A stretch of DNA of 64,000 bases from CAYWBU01 sp942491525 (GTDB lineage: Bacteria; Desulfobacterota; Desulfomonilia; UBA1062). The stretch spans positions 310,001 to 374,000 of the forward strand of contig CALOBW010000020.1 of the NCBI GenBank assembly GCA_942491525.1. The letters run 5' to 3'. Shown one piece after another: positions 9,317 through 16,920 of this stretch. Within the stretch, counting starts at the first letter, position 1; the number at the start of each line of letters is the position of its first letter. A program made the translations under genes and the position numbers. A model generated the notes under the pieces. That model did no database searches. It worked only from the letters and a program-made list of their open reading frames with translations, and had not been told where the DNA came from.

Positions 9317-9344
9317 ACTGTAACAACCTGACCCCTAATCTCAA
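9317..9344 (-). promoter_or_regulatory. promoter giving a leaderless sensor kinase mRNA
   Basis: On the minus strand TTGAGA (9339-9344), a 16-base spacer and TACAGT (9317-9322) lie exactly so that +1 falls on the G of the GTG at 9310, seven bases after the -10. The spacing is the same as at the SDR, pepD and PilZ genes. Confidence 0.45.
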
Positions 9345-9686
9345 ATCAGCAGCATTCATTATCAAAAATCTATCCAGTTTATAGCTTCCAACAATGCACA
9401 AATATTGAAATTTTCAGCTTGACCTCAAAATCAATAAGTGGCAATTTGGTCTGACATTGATTCAGTTCTGAAACCAGAGGAACAAGGTCATATGTAGCCG
9501 GCCAGTTTCAACCGGAGACCGGTTTATATATGATGTGAATCAGCGAAGGTGGCAAAGCTTTGTCGGCTCTCAATACCAAGACCCACCGGCATTCTTTGCC
9601 TTACCCATCTTCGTTTCTCTTTTTTTAAACCTCCCAGCTTGACAACCTCCCTGAGCTAAGAGATAGATGTCTCTCAGGAGGAATCT
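9345..9686 (+). other. intergenic region with strong RNA-like structure before the Trm112-like gene
   Basis: There is no coding frame of note here. Three folding elements read on the plus strand. The first is a small perfect hairpin, AACCGG-AGA-CCGGTT (9510-9524). The second is a long hairpin whose outer arms CGAAG (9544-9548) and GGCAAAG (9551-9557) pair with CTTTGCC (9594-9600) and CTTCG (9609-9613), followed by a T-rich run to 9627. The third is a hairpin hiding the SD of the next gene (9646-9681). A TTGACC at 9419 is a possible -35 for a small RNA ending at the long hairpin. I could not match it to a known RNA family. Confidence 0.4.
9646..9681 (+). promoter_or_regulatory. hairpin sequestering the SD of the Trm112-like gene
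   Basis: CCTCCCTGAG (9646-9655) can pair with CTCAGGAGG (9673-9681), giving nine pairs with one bulged C and a 17-base loop. The 3' arm contains the whole SD (AGGAGG) of the gene starting at 9687. This is the geometry of an RNA thermometer or a ligand-free translational switch; the trigger is unknown. A perfect TTGACA lies at 9639-9644, so the transcript start relative to the 5' arm is uncertain. Confidence 0.45.
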
Positions 9687-9857
9687 ATGTCAATTAACAA
9701 AGATCTACTGCACATTCTGGCCTGCCCCCAGTGCAAGGGCGACCTCAAACTTGAAGCCGACGAAACCGGTCTGATCTGCGAGAGCTGCAAACTGAAATAT
9801 CCGATCAAGGACGAGATCCCCATCATGCTGATTGATGAGGCCATCAAGCTGGACTGA
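9687..9857 (+). CDS. Trm112/YcaR-family zinc-ribbon-like protein
   Basis: A 56-residue protein of the Trm112 (UPF0434) family, whose bacterial members are small, mostly beta proteins often encoded beside methyltransferase or LPS genes and sometimes acting as partner subunits. The signature is clear: CPQCKGDLKL near the start, ICESCKLKYPIKDEIPIML in the middle, with two CxxC pairs that can bind zinc. The SD AGGAGG is five bases before the ATG and lies in a hairpin. It is two bases upstream of the purine nucleoside phosphorylase gene, so the two are probably coupled. Confidence 0.88.
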   Translation: MSINKDLLHILACPQCKGDLKLEADETGLICESCKLKYPIKDEIPIMLIDEAIKLD

Positions 9858-9859
9858 AT

Positions 9860-10648
9860 ATGGAGATCGAACTCAAGGCCGCCGAACGGCTGGCATCCAT
9901 TGCCACCCCCGACACCGCCATCATCCTGGGCACCGGCCTGGGCATCATGGAGGAGTCGATCGAGACAATAGACGCCATCGACTACAGCGCCATCCCCGGC
10001 TTCCCGACCTCATCGGTCAGCTCCCACAGCGGCCACCTGCTCTTCGGCAAGCTGGGCGGTCACAATGTGGCCGTCATGAGCGGACGCTTCCACCTCTACG
10101 AGGGCTACAGCGCCCAGGAGGTGACTCTGCCGATCCGCGTCTTCGCCCGCATGGGCATCAAGCGCATCTTGATCTCAAACGCCGCCGGCGGCCTCAGGCC
10201 CGAACTGACGCCCGGCAGCGCCATGCTGATCACCGACCACATCAACTGCAGCGGCCACAACCCCCTCAGGGGACCCAACCCCGACGAACTGGGCCCGCGC
10301 TTCCCCGACATGACCGAGCCCTACAGCAGGAGACTGCAGCAGGCCGCCCTTCAGGCCGATTCAGAGCTCAACCGGGGCGTCTACGTGCAGGTCATGGGGC
10401 CATCCATGGAGACGGCCGCCGAGACCCGCATGCTCAAAACCATTGGCGCTGACGCCGTGGGCATGTCTACCGTCATGGAAGTCATCCAGGCCGTGCACTG
10501 CGGCATGGAAGTGATGGCCATCTCGGCCATCACCAACAACAACGACCCCGACAACTATGTCCCGGCCCCCATCGAATCAGTCATCGAACAGGCCAACATC
10601 GCCGGCCCCAAGATCGCCAAGATCTTCGAGTCCGTCCTGAATCAATAA
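9860..10648 (+). CDS. purine nucleoside phosphorylase (trimeric class)
   Basis: Phosphorolysis of purine nucleosides (inosine, guanosine) in salvage; 262 residues. The family hallmarks are the phosphate-binding loops (LGTGLG near residue 23 and SGRFHLYEGY about 74-83), NAAGGLRPELTPG (about 110), and the base/ribose-site segment VGMSTVMEVIQAVHCGMEVMAISAITNN near the C-terminus. It starts two bases after the Trm112-like stop and ends at a strong terminator shared with lon. PunA/XapA-type enzymes match best; substrate preference is not certain. Confidence 0.92.
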   Translation: MEIELKAAERLASIATPDTAIILGTGLGIMEESIETIDAIDYSAIPGFPTSSVSSHSGHLLFGKLGGHNVAVMSGRFHLYEGYSAQEVTLPIRVFARMGIKRILISNAAGGLRPELTPGSAMLITDHINCSGHNPLRGPNPDELGPRFPDMTEPYSRRLQQAALQADSELNRGVYVQVMGPSMETAAETRMLKTIGADAVGMSTVMEVIQAVHCGMEVMAISAITNNNDPDNYVPAPIESVIEQANIAGPKIAKIFESVLNQ

Positions 10649-10650
10649 AA

Positions 10651-10679
10651 AAAGGCCCGGCTGATTAGCCGGGCCTTTT
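10651..10679. terminator. bidirectional intrinsic terminator
   Basis: The hairpin AAAGGCCCGGCT-GATT-AGCCGGGCCTTT lies between two convergent genes. It is flanked by A-runs on the left and T-runs on the right, so it can end both the phosphorylase and the lon transcripts. Confidence 0.9.
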
Positions 10680-10681
10680 AA

Positions 10682-13084
10682 CTATTTCGCAACAGTCTTT
10701 TTCTTGGGCTTCTTCTTCTCTTCCGGCAGCAGCACCAGGTCGAGAACCTCATCCATGGTTGAGACCGGATAGAAGTTAACCTTCTTCTTGATCTGGGGCG
10801 GGATATCCTCAAGGTCTTTGACATTATCCTTAGGAATGATGATATCAAAGATCTTGTAACGATGGGCCGCCAGGGCCTTCTCCTTCAATCCGCCGATGGG
10901 CAGCACATTGCCGCGCAGGGTAATCTCACCGGTCATGGCGATATCCTTGCGCATGGGACGATTGGTCAGCGCCGAAGCCACAGCCGAGGCCATGGTGATG
11001 CCGGCGGACGGACCGTCCTTGGGAATGGCACCGGCCGGGATATGGATATGAACATCATTCTCCTTGTTAAAGGATGATGAGATGCCCAGGTCGCTGGCTC
11101 TGGAGCGGATATAGGTCATACCGGCCTGAGCCGACTCCTTCATGACATCCCCCAGCTTACCGGTCAGCACAACGCCGCCGCCCTTGCCTTCGGCGCTCGG
11201 AATGACCGAGGTCTCGATGTAGAGGATCTCGCCGCCGAACTGGGTCCAGGCCAGCCCGGTTGCAACGCCGACCTCGTGCTCCATGCGCTCCTGCTCGGGC
11301 AGGAACTTCTGCGCCCCCAGATACTTGCTGACACTGTTGGCCGTGATGCGGTAGAGCTTCTTGCGCTTCTCCTCTTTCTCGGCGATGTCGCGGGCCACCT
11401 TGCGGCAGATCGAGCCGATCTCGCGCTCAAGGTTACGCACACCGGCCTCCTTGGTGTAGTGATTAATCACATCCAGCAGGGCCTCATCCGAGAACTTGAC
11501 ATCCTCGGGCAGCATGCCGTTCTCCTTGACCTGACGGCCGACCAGATAGCGCTTGGCAATCTGCAGCTTCTCCTGATCCGTGTAACCCGGCAGCTCAATG
11601 ACCTCCATACGGTCACGCAAAGGTCCGGGGATCGGATCAAGCAGATTGGCAGTGGTGATAAACATGACGCTCGAAAGGTCAAAGGGCACGTTCAGGTAGT
11701 GATCCTGGAAGGTGGAGTTCTGCTCCGGATCAAGCACCTCCAGCAGGGCCGATGAAGGGTCACCGCGGAAGTCGGCGCCGATCTTGTCGATCTCGTCAAT
11801 CATAAAGACCGGGTTGTTGCTGCCGGCCTGCTTAAGCCCCTGAATCACCCGCCCCGGCAACGCGCCGATATAGGTCCGGCGATGACCGCGAATCTCAGCC
11901 TCGTCGCGCACACCGCCAATTGAGAGACGGTGGAACTCGCGGCCCATGGCCCGCGCAATCGATCTGCCCAGCGAAGTCTTACCGACACCGGGAGGGCCGA
12001 CAAAGCAGAGAATGGCGCCCTTCTTGTCCGGATTGAGCTTGCGCACCGCCAGATACTCGAGGATGCGCTGCTTGATCTTCTCCAGACCGTAGTGGTCCTC
12101 CTCCAGAATCTTATAGGCATTCTTGATGTCCAGTTTGTCCTCGGTGGAGTTGGACCACGGAATCTCAGTCATCCAATCCAGATAGGTGCGGATAATATTG
12201 GCCTCGGCCGAATCCTGATGCATCATCTTGAGCCGGTCGAGCTGCTTCATGGCCTCTTTCTTGACCTCTTCGGTCATGCCGGCATCTTCAACCTTCTGCT
12301 GGTACTCGTCGATCTCCTTGCTCTTATCGTCAACATCACCCAGCTCCTGCTGGATGGCGCGCAACTGCTCGCGCAGATAGTACTCACGCTGGGTGCGGTT
12401 CATCTCCTCCTTGGCCTGGGACTGGATCTTAGCCTGAACCTCGGAGAGCTCCATCTCCTTGGCCAGCAGGTTATTGACAAACTCAAGGCGCTCAATGGGA
12501 TCGTTGATCTCCAGAACCTCCTGGGAACCCTCAACCTTGAGCCGCAGATTGGAGGCCACCAGGTCGGCCAGCCGGCCGGGGTCGTCAATGGCCTCTAGAA
12601 TCGAGAGGGCATCCGGCGAAACGATGCCGCGCAGCTGCAGAATACGTTCGGACTGCTCCTTGACGGAGCGCATCATGGCCTCAACCTCAACGGTCAGCTC
12701 TTTGAGCTCCGGTTCATCGATCTTTTCAATATCAACGGTGTAGTAGTCATCCTCGGATTTGGCAAAATTTTTGATGCGGGCCTTGGCAACTCCCTGCACC
12801 AGGATCTTTACCCGGCCATCGGGCAGCTTGAGCATGCGGATCACCATGGCCACGGTGCCCACCTGATAGATCTGATCGGGCTCGGGCTCCTCAACCGACG
12901 AGTCCTTCTGGGCCGCCAGGAAGATGTAGCGATCATTATTCAAGGCCTCATCAACCGCTTTGATCGAGAGGCTGCGCCCCACAAAGAGCGGCAGTATCAT
13001 ATACGGGTAAATTACAACATCCCGAATGGGCAAGAGCGGCATCTTGTCGGGTATCTCAACCGCCTGCTGGGTATCATTATCCAT
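10682..13084 (-). CDS. lon: ATP-dependent Lon protease
   Basis: LonA-type protease, 800 residues. An N-terminal LON substrate-binding domain (about 15-210), a coiled-coil/helical region, the AAA+ module with Walker A GPPGVGKTSLG (about 364) and Walker B VFMIDEIDKI, and the C-terminal protease domain with the catalytic Ser in KDGPSAGIT and Lys later in LPIGGLKEKALAA. Degrades misfolded and regulatory proteins in the cytoplasm. It has an AGGAG SD and lies 11 bases after hsp20, with which it probably forms a heat-shock operon. Its Lys-rich tail (KKKPKKKTVAK) is an unremarkable extension. Confidence 0.98.
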   Translation of the reverse strand: MDNDTQQAVEIPDKMPLLPIRDVVIYPYMILPLFVGRSLSIKAVDEALNNDRYIFLAAQKDSSVEEPEPDQIYQVGTVAMVIRMLKLPDGRVKILVQGVAKARIKNFAKSEDDYYTVDIEKIDEPELKELTVEVEAMMRSVKEQSERILQLRGIVSPDALSILEAIDDPGRLADLVASNLRLKVEGSQEVLEINDPIERLEFVNNLLAKEMELSEVQAKIQSQAKEEMNRTQREYYLREQLRAIQQELGDVDDKSKEIDEYQQKVEDAGMTEEVKKEAMKQLDRLKMMHQDSAEANIIRTYLDWMTEIPWSNSTEDKLDIKNAYKILEEDHYGLEKIKQRILEYLAVRKLNPDKKGAILCFVGPPGVGKTSLGRSIARAMGREFHRLSIGGVRDEAEIRGHRRTYIGALPGRVIQGLKQAGSNNPVFMIDEIDKIGADFRGDPSSALLEVLDPEQNSTFQDHYLNVPFDLSSVMFITTANLLDPIPGPLRDRMEVIELPGYTDQEKLQIAKRYLVGRQVKENGMLPEDVKFSDEALLDVINHYTKEAGVRNLEREIGSICRKVARDIAEKEEKRKKLYRITANSVSKYLGAQKFLPEQERMEHEVGVATGLAWTQFGGEILYIETSVIPSAEGKGGGVVLTGKLGDVMKESAQAGMTYIRSRASDLGISSSFNKENDVHIHIPAGAIPKDGPSAGITMASAVASALTNRPMRKDIAMTGEITLRGNVLPIGGLKEKALAAHRYKIFDIIIPKDNVKDLEDIPPQIKKKVNFYPVSTMDEVLDLVLLPEEKKKPKKKTVAK

Positions 13085-13095
13085 TGATAAATCTC

Positions 13096-13497
13096 CTATT
13101 CAATTTCTATACGTTTTACAACTTCAGCCTGGGCCTCGGCCCTGGCAACCCGGATGACCAAAACACCCTCATCGCTGCGAGCCGTGATCTTATCAAGGTC
13201 AAAGCGCTCGGGAATCTCAAGCTCACGGATGAAACTGCCAAAGCTGCGTTCCATGCGCACAAAGCGAACTCCCTTATTCTGCAGCGGATCCTTCTTTTTT
13301 CCGGATATCCTCAAGAGACGACCGACCACATCAACATCGACATCATCGGGCACGACGCCCGGAATCTCCACTTCAATGCAAAGCTCCTGGTCATTCTCGT
13401 AAACATCAAGCGACGGGTAGCAAACCCCCAGCCGCTCATCCGTGGCATCAGATCCTAACAGGAACCCCATCACCTCATGAAATTTAAGGTTATACAT
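13096..13497 (-). CDS. Hsp20/alpha-crystallin small heat shock protein
   Basis: A 133-residue holdase chaperone with the alpha-crystallin fold (about 28-120): ENDQELCIEVEIPGV, the loop RMERSFGSFIRELEIPE and the conserved GVLVIRV near the end. The short N-terminal arm and lack of a long C-terminal tail are typical of minimal bacterial members. An SD (GAGGTGG) precedes the ATG. Directly upstream of lon, which pairs a holdase with a protease that clears damaged proteins. Confidence 0.9.
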   Translation of the reverse strand: MYNLKFHEVMGFLLGSDATDERLGVCYPSLDVYENDQELCIEVEIPGVVPDDVDVDVVGRLLRISGKKKDPLQNKGVRFVRMERSFGSFIRELEIPERFDLDKITARSDEGVLVIRVARAEAQAEVVKRIEIE

Positions 13498-13777
13498 TTA
13501 GCCACCTCAACTACAATTTTTCTCCATTATTGTCTAATAGGTTATTAATTTTTCAAGTCAAGTAAACATCCGCCTAATTAAACGGCATTTCGATGACAAA
13601 TATGAAATAAATCAGCAAATTTTTTTCTTATGTCCACAACCAGGGAGCGCAACGGCAAATACAGTCATCATTTGGACCACTCATTTGAGCTTTACTTGAA
13701 GAGCCAATCTGCTATTATCACAATGAATGGCCATTCATTAGGCCTGTTTTATTTGATTAAATTTTGAGGAGGATTCC
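13498..13777. other. divergent intergenic region between hsp20 and thiolase
   Basis: About 280 AT-rich bases separate the two divergent genes. Besides the palindrome at 13722-13739 I see only a TATTAT box (13713-13718) just upstream of it. A clear -35 for the thiolase promoter at normal spacing is missing. No heat-shock CIRCE element (TTAGCACTC-N9-GAGTGCTAA) was found. Confidence 0.4.
13722..13739. promoter_or_regulatory. operator palindrome upstream of thiolase (TetR/FadR-like)
   Basis: AATGAATGG-CCATTCATT is a perfect 18-base palindrome 39 bases before the thiolase start, just downstream of a TATTAT box. It closely resembles operators of TetR-type fatty-acid repressors such as Bacillus FadR (TGAATGA...TCATTCA). 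No TetR gene is present in this window, so the cognate regulator would be elsewhere. Confidence 0.55.
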
Positions 13778-15028
13778 ATGAAGGATGTAGTAATCGTTTC
13801 CGCCTGCCGTACCGCCATCGGCGCATTCGGCGGCACCCTGAAGAATATGAACGGCGCCCAGATCGGCGCAGCCGTCATGAAAGAGGCTGTCAAGCGCGCC
13901 GGCATCGATGCCGGCATCATTGAAGATGTGCGCTTCGGCTGCTGCCTTGAGCCGGTCGACGCCCTGAATGTCAGCCGCGTCGCCGCCCTGCTGGCCGGCA
14001 TTCCCGACCATGTGCCCGCCGCCACCATCAACCGGGTCTGCATCTCGGGCCTTGAAGCCGTCATCAGCTCCATGGCCATGATCCAGGCCGGCATGGCCGA
14101 TGTGATCCTGGCCGGGGGCGTCGAGCATATGTCCGGCGTGCCCTATGCCTCACTGGATGCCCGCTGGGGCTGCCGCCTGCAGGACAAGGCCCTGGTGGAC
14201 GTCATGATCCACGCCCTGCACTGCGGTTCGCACATCATGCCCGGACCCGAAAACGGCCCCCTCAAGGGCGGCCCGGCCATCGACGCCCTCAGAGGCAAAC
14301 CCTACATCATGGGCCACACCGCCGAGTTTGTGGCCCAGCTGCATGACATCAGCCGCGAAGCCATGGATGAGGTTGCCGTACGCAGCCACAACAACGCCGA
14401 GCGCGCCAATCGCGAGGGCGATTTCAAAGAGGAGATCGTGCCCCTTGAGATCAAACAGAAACGCGGCAAACCGCCGGTCATCTTCGACACCGACGAACAC
14501 TTCCGCGTCGGCTGCACCATGGACGACCTGGCCAAGCTGCCGCCGGCCTTCATCCCCGGCAGCGGCAAGGTTACCGCCGGCAACTCATCGGGTCTCAATG
14601 ACGGCGCTGCCGCCCTGATCCTGATGTCGGCCGATAAGGCTAAAGAGCTGGGGATCACCCCCCTCGCCAAACTTACCGGCACCGGCCGCGGCGCCTGCCA
14701 CCCGACCATCATGGGCGTCAGCCCCACCCCGGCGGTCAAGGATCTCGAGAAACGCTCGGGCCTGAAGATCAGTGATTTTGATCTGATCGAACTCAATGAG
14801 GCCTTCGCCGCCCAGTACATCGGCTGCGAAATCGAACTGGGCCTCAACCGCGAGATCGTCAACGTTAACGGCTCCGGCATCGGCCTGGGCCATCCGGTGG
14901 GCTGCACCGGCGCCCGCATCCTGGTCTCGCTGATCCACGCCCTCAGAAAGCGCGGCCAGACTAAAGGCCTGGCCACCCTCTGCGGCGGCGGCGGCGTCTC
15001 CTGCGCAGCGGCGATCGAAATAATCTAA
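13778..15028 (+). CDS. acetyl-CoA acetyltransferase (thiolase)
   Basis: Thiolase, 416 residues, which condenses or cleaves acetoacetyl-CoA or longer 3-ketoacyl-CoA. The nucleophilic Cys88 lies in NRVCISGLEA, the NEAFA loop is at about 352, the catalytic His is in GHPVGCTGAR and the second Cys (402) in LCGGGGVSC. The insert DKALVDVMIHALHCG is normal for the family. An SD (GAGGAG) precedes the ATG. The upstream palindrome and the later enoyl-CoA hydratase gene (60.4 kb) suggest fatty-acid or butyrate-type metabolism, but no neighbouring beta-oxidation genes are here. Biosynthetic versus degradative role is not settled. Confidence 0.93.
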   Translation: MKDVVIVSACRTAIGAFGGTLKNMNGAQIGAAVMKEAVKRAGIDAGIIEDVRFGCCLEPVDALNVSRVAALLAGIPDHVPAATINRVCISGLEAVISSMAMIQAGMADVILAGGVEHMSGVPYASLDARWGCRLQDKALVDVMIHALHCGSHIMPGPENGPLKGGPAIDALRGKPYIMGHTAEFVAQLHDISREAMDEVAVRSHNNAERANREGDFKEEIVPLEIKQKRGKPPVIFDTDEHFRVGCTMDDLAKLPPAFIPGSGKVTAGNSSGLNDGAAALILMSADKAKELGITPLAKLTGTGRGACHPTIMGVSPTPAVKDLEKRSGLKISDFDLIELNEAFAAQYIGCEIELGLNREIVNVNGSGIGLGHPVGCTGARILVSLIHALRKRGQTKGLATLCGGGGVSCAAAIEII

Positions 15029-15032
15029 TCAA

Positions 15033-15060
15033 CGGGGAGGCCCTCGCAAAGGCCTCCCCG
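15033..15060 (+). terminator. hairpin after thiolase
   Basis: CGGGGAGGCC-CTCGCAAA-GGCCTCCCCG is a perfect ten-pair stem just after the thiolase stop. It lacks a T-run (a C-rich stretch follows), so it is a weak or Rho-assisted terminator, or protects the 3' end. Confidence 0.6.
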
Positions 15061-15138
15061 CCCCCACCGCCCCTCTCAAATCACCACTGGACTGATTGGC
15101 GACAAAATGGTTTATTGCCGCAATCAGGAGAACTAAAT

Positions 15139-15720
15139 ATGCATAATGTGTTAATAATCAACGACACCATTGGCGGAACAACACAGGAAGCTGCGATGAT
15201 TATCGCCGACGAACTGCGCATCCACGGCGCCGCAGTAACGGTCAGCCAACTGTCAGAAGCTTGCAATCTGGACGGGTATGACACCATCATGCTGGGCAGC
15301 TATATGCGCTACGGCCAGCCGACTGCCGCCATGCGCCGCTTCATCAAAAGGAACCTCGATGTTCTACAGAAAAAGCAGGTCCTGCTCTTCCAGACCTGCA
15401 TGCACCTGGCGGTCAAGAGTGATCTGCCCGACCTGCCGCTCTACATCGACGCTGGCTTCAATATCCAGCCCGGCGCCAAACTGAACATTTCAGACAAAAC
15501 CCATCTGCTGGACGACTACCTCAAGAAGCTCAGCAAAACCATCAGACCCGAACAGGCCTCAGCCATTGCCTTTTTCAAGGGGCGCATGGATTTCAAGGCC
15601 CTCGGCCTGTTCGACCGCAGCATGATGAAGATCATGGGTCTGATCATTCCCGCCGTCAAAGAGGACGACGGTTTCAACGAGATTTCCGTCCGCAGCTGGG
15701 CCGCCGAACTCATCAAATAA
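15139..15720 (+). CDS. flavodoxin-domain protein (HemG-like)
   Basis: A 193-residue flavodoxin-fold protein. The phosphate-binding loop for FMN (NDTIGGTTQEAA) follows strand one, and LGSYMRYGQP marks the second flavin loop, as in the flavodoxin_5/protoporphyrinogen oxidase HemG group. The last third (FKGRMDFKALGLFDRSMMKIMGL) also resembles HemG-type proteins. It could be a menaquinone-dependent haem enzyme or a generic FMN oxidoreductase; no haem genes adjoin it. The start at 15139 has an AGGAG SD; an upstream in-frame ATG at 15115 has none. Confidence 0.75.
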   Translation: MHNVLIINDTIGGTTQEAAMIIADELRIHGAAVTVSQLSEACNLDGYDTIMLGSYMRYGQPTAAMRRFIKRNLDVLQKKQVLLFQTCMHLAVKSDLPDLPLYIDAGFNIQPGAKLNISDKTHLLDDYLKKLSKTIRPEQASAIAFFKGRMDFKALGLFDRSMMKIMGLIIPAVKEDDGFNEISVRSWAAELIK

Positions 15721-15724
15721 GACA

Positions 15725-15761
15725 GACAAGCGGATCGGCCACCCTGGCCGATCCACTTGTC
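15725..15761 (+). terminator. terminator-like long hairpin after flavodoxin gene
   Basis: GACAAG and GGATCGGCCA pair across a CCC loop with TGGCCGATCC and CTTGTC, interrupted by one C/A mismatch. This gives 16 pairs beginning five bases after the stop codon. Only a weak T-run (TATATTGT) follows. Confidence 0.65.
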
Positions 15762-15846
15762 TATATTGTCGAAATCCCATCTTCTCAATTGCCTAATTCC
15801 GGAATCGAGGATTATAATCAGCCCAATATCCAAGTAAGGAGTCGAC

Positions 15847-16884
15847 ATGCTTAAAGAAGAGTTTGCCAGCGACAACTATTCAGGAATCTGCCCCGAAGCC
15901 ATGCAGGCCATTCAGGATGCCAACCAGGCCCACGCCATGGCCTATGGCGATGATGACTGGACCGCGCGAGCGGCCGACAAACTGCGCGAACTCTTCGAAC
16001 ATGACTGCGAGGTCTTCTTCGTCTTCAACGGCACGGCCGGCAACTCGCTGGCCCTGGCCACCCTCTGCCAGCCCTACCATGCCATCATCTGCCAGGACAC
16101 GGCCCACATCGAGACCGACGAGTGCGGCGCCCCCGAATTCTTCAGCGGCGGTTCCAAACTTTTCCACGCCAAGGGCCCCCATGGCAAACTGACACCCGAA
16201 GCCATCGACACCATCGTGACCCGGCGCGACGACATCCACTATCCCAAACCCAAGGCCATCAGCCTGACTCAGAGCACGGAACTGGGCACGGTCTACACTA
16301 TCGCAGAGCTCAAGGCCATCCACCGGATGGCCCAGAAGCACAGCCTCAAGATCCACATGGACGGCGCGCGCTTCGCCAACGCCGTGGCGGCCTTAAACTG
16401 CAGTCCGGCCGAGATCACCTGGCAGAGCGGCGTCGATATCTTATGTTTCGGCGGCACCAAGAACGGCATGTCCGTCGGCGAGGCCGTAATCTTCTTCAAC
16501 AGGGAGCTGGCCGAAGACTTCGACCACCGCTGCAAGCAGGCCGGCCAGCTGGCCAGCAAGATGCGTTTCATCTCGGCCCAGTGGCTCGGCATGCTCGAGA
16601 ATGACACCTGGCTCAGATATGCCGGCCACGCCAACGAGATGGCCGCCCTGCTTGAGAGCCAGCTGAAAGATATCCCGGGCCTTGAGCTGCTCTTTCCGCG
16701 CCAGGCCAACGCCCTCTTCGTCAATCTGCCGCCTCAGGTCATCGACACCCTGCACGAGCACGACTGGCACTTCTACACCTTCATCGGCGAGAACGGCGCC
16801 CGCTTCATGTGCTCCTGGGACATGGACCAAATTAACAGCCAGCCATTGCGAAACAACCTAATTCCATTAACTTATAAACAGTGA
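15847..16884 (+). CDS. ltaE: low-specificity L-threonine aldolase
   Basis: PLP-dependent fold type I enzyme of 345 residues that cleaves L-threonine or allo-threonine to glycine and acetaldehyde. Family marks: DNYSGICPEAM at the start, FNGTAGNSLAL, the HIETDECGAPEFF segment, KIHMDGARFANA (the PLP-contacting Asp) and FGGTKNGM with the Schiff-base Lys. An AGGAG SD precedes the ATG. It is followed after 36 bases by resB, without functional link. Confidence 0.93.
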   Translation: MLKEEFASDNYSGICPEAMQAIQDANQAHAMAYGDDDWTARAADKLRELFEHDCEVFFVFNGTAGNSLALATLCQPYHAIICQDTAHIETDECGAPEFFSGGSKLFHAKGPHGKLTPEAIDTIVTRRDDIHYPKPKAISLTQSTELGTVYTIAELKAIHRMAQKHSLKIHMDGARFANAVAALNCSPAEITWQSGVDILCFGGTKNGMSVGEAVIFFNRELAEDFDHRCKQAGQLASKMRFISAQWLGMLENDTWLRYAGHANEMAALLESQLKDIPGLELLFPRQANALFVNLPPQVIDTLHEHDWHFYTFIGENGARFMCSWDMDQINSQPLRNNLIPLTYKQ

Positions 16885-16920
16885 CAGAGGGCAGCAGCAA
16901 AATATTTTTGAGGAGAATCC

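Noticed and set aside
9544..9613. c-di-GMP riboswitch or SRP RNA in the leader
   Set aside because: The conserved cores of both are missing; only a GGCAAAG resemblance exists.
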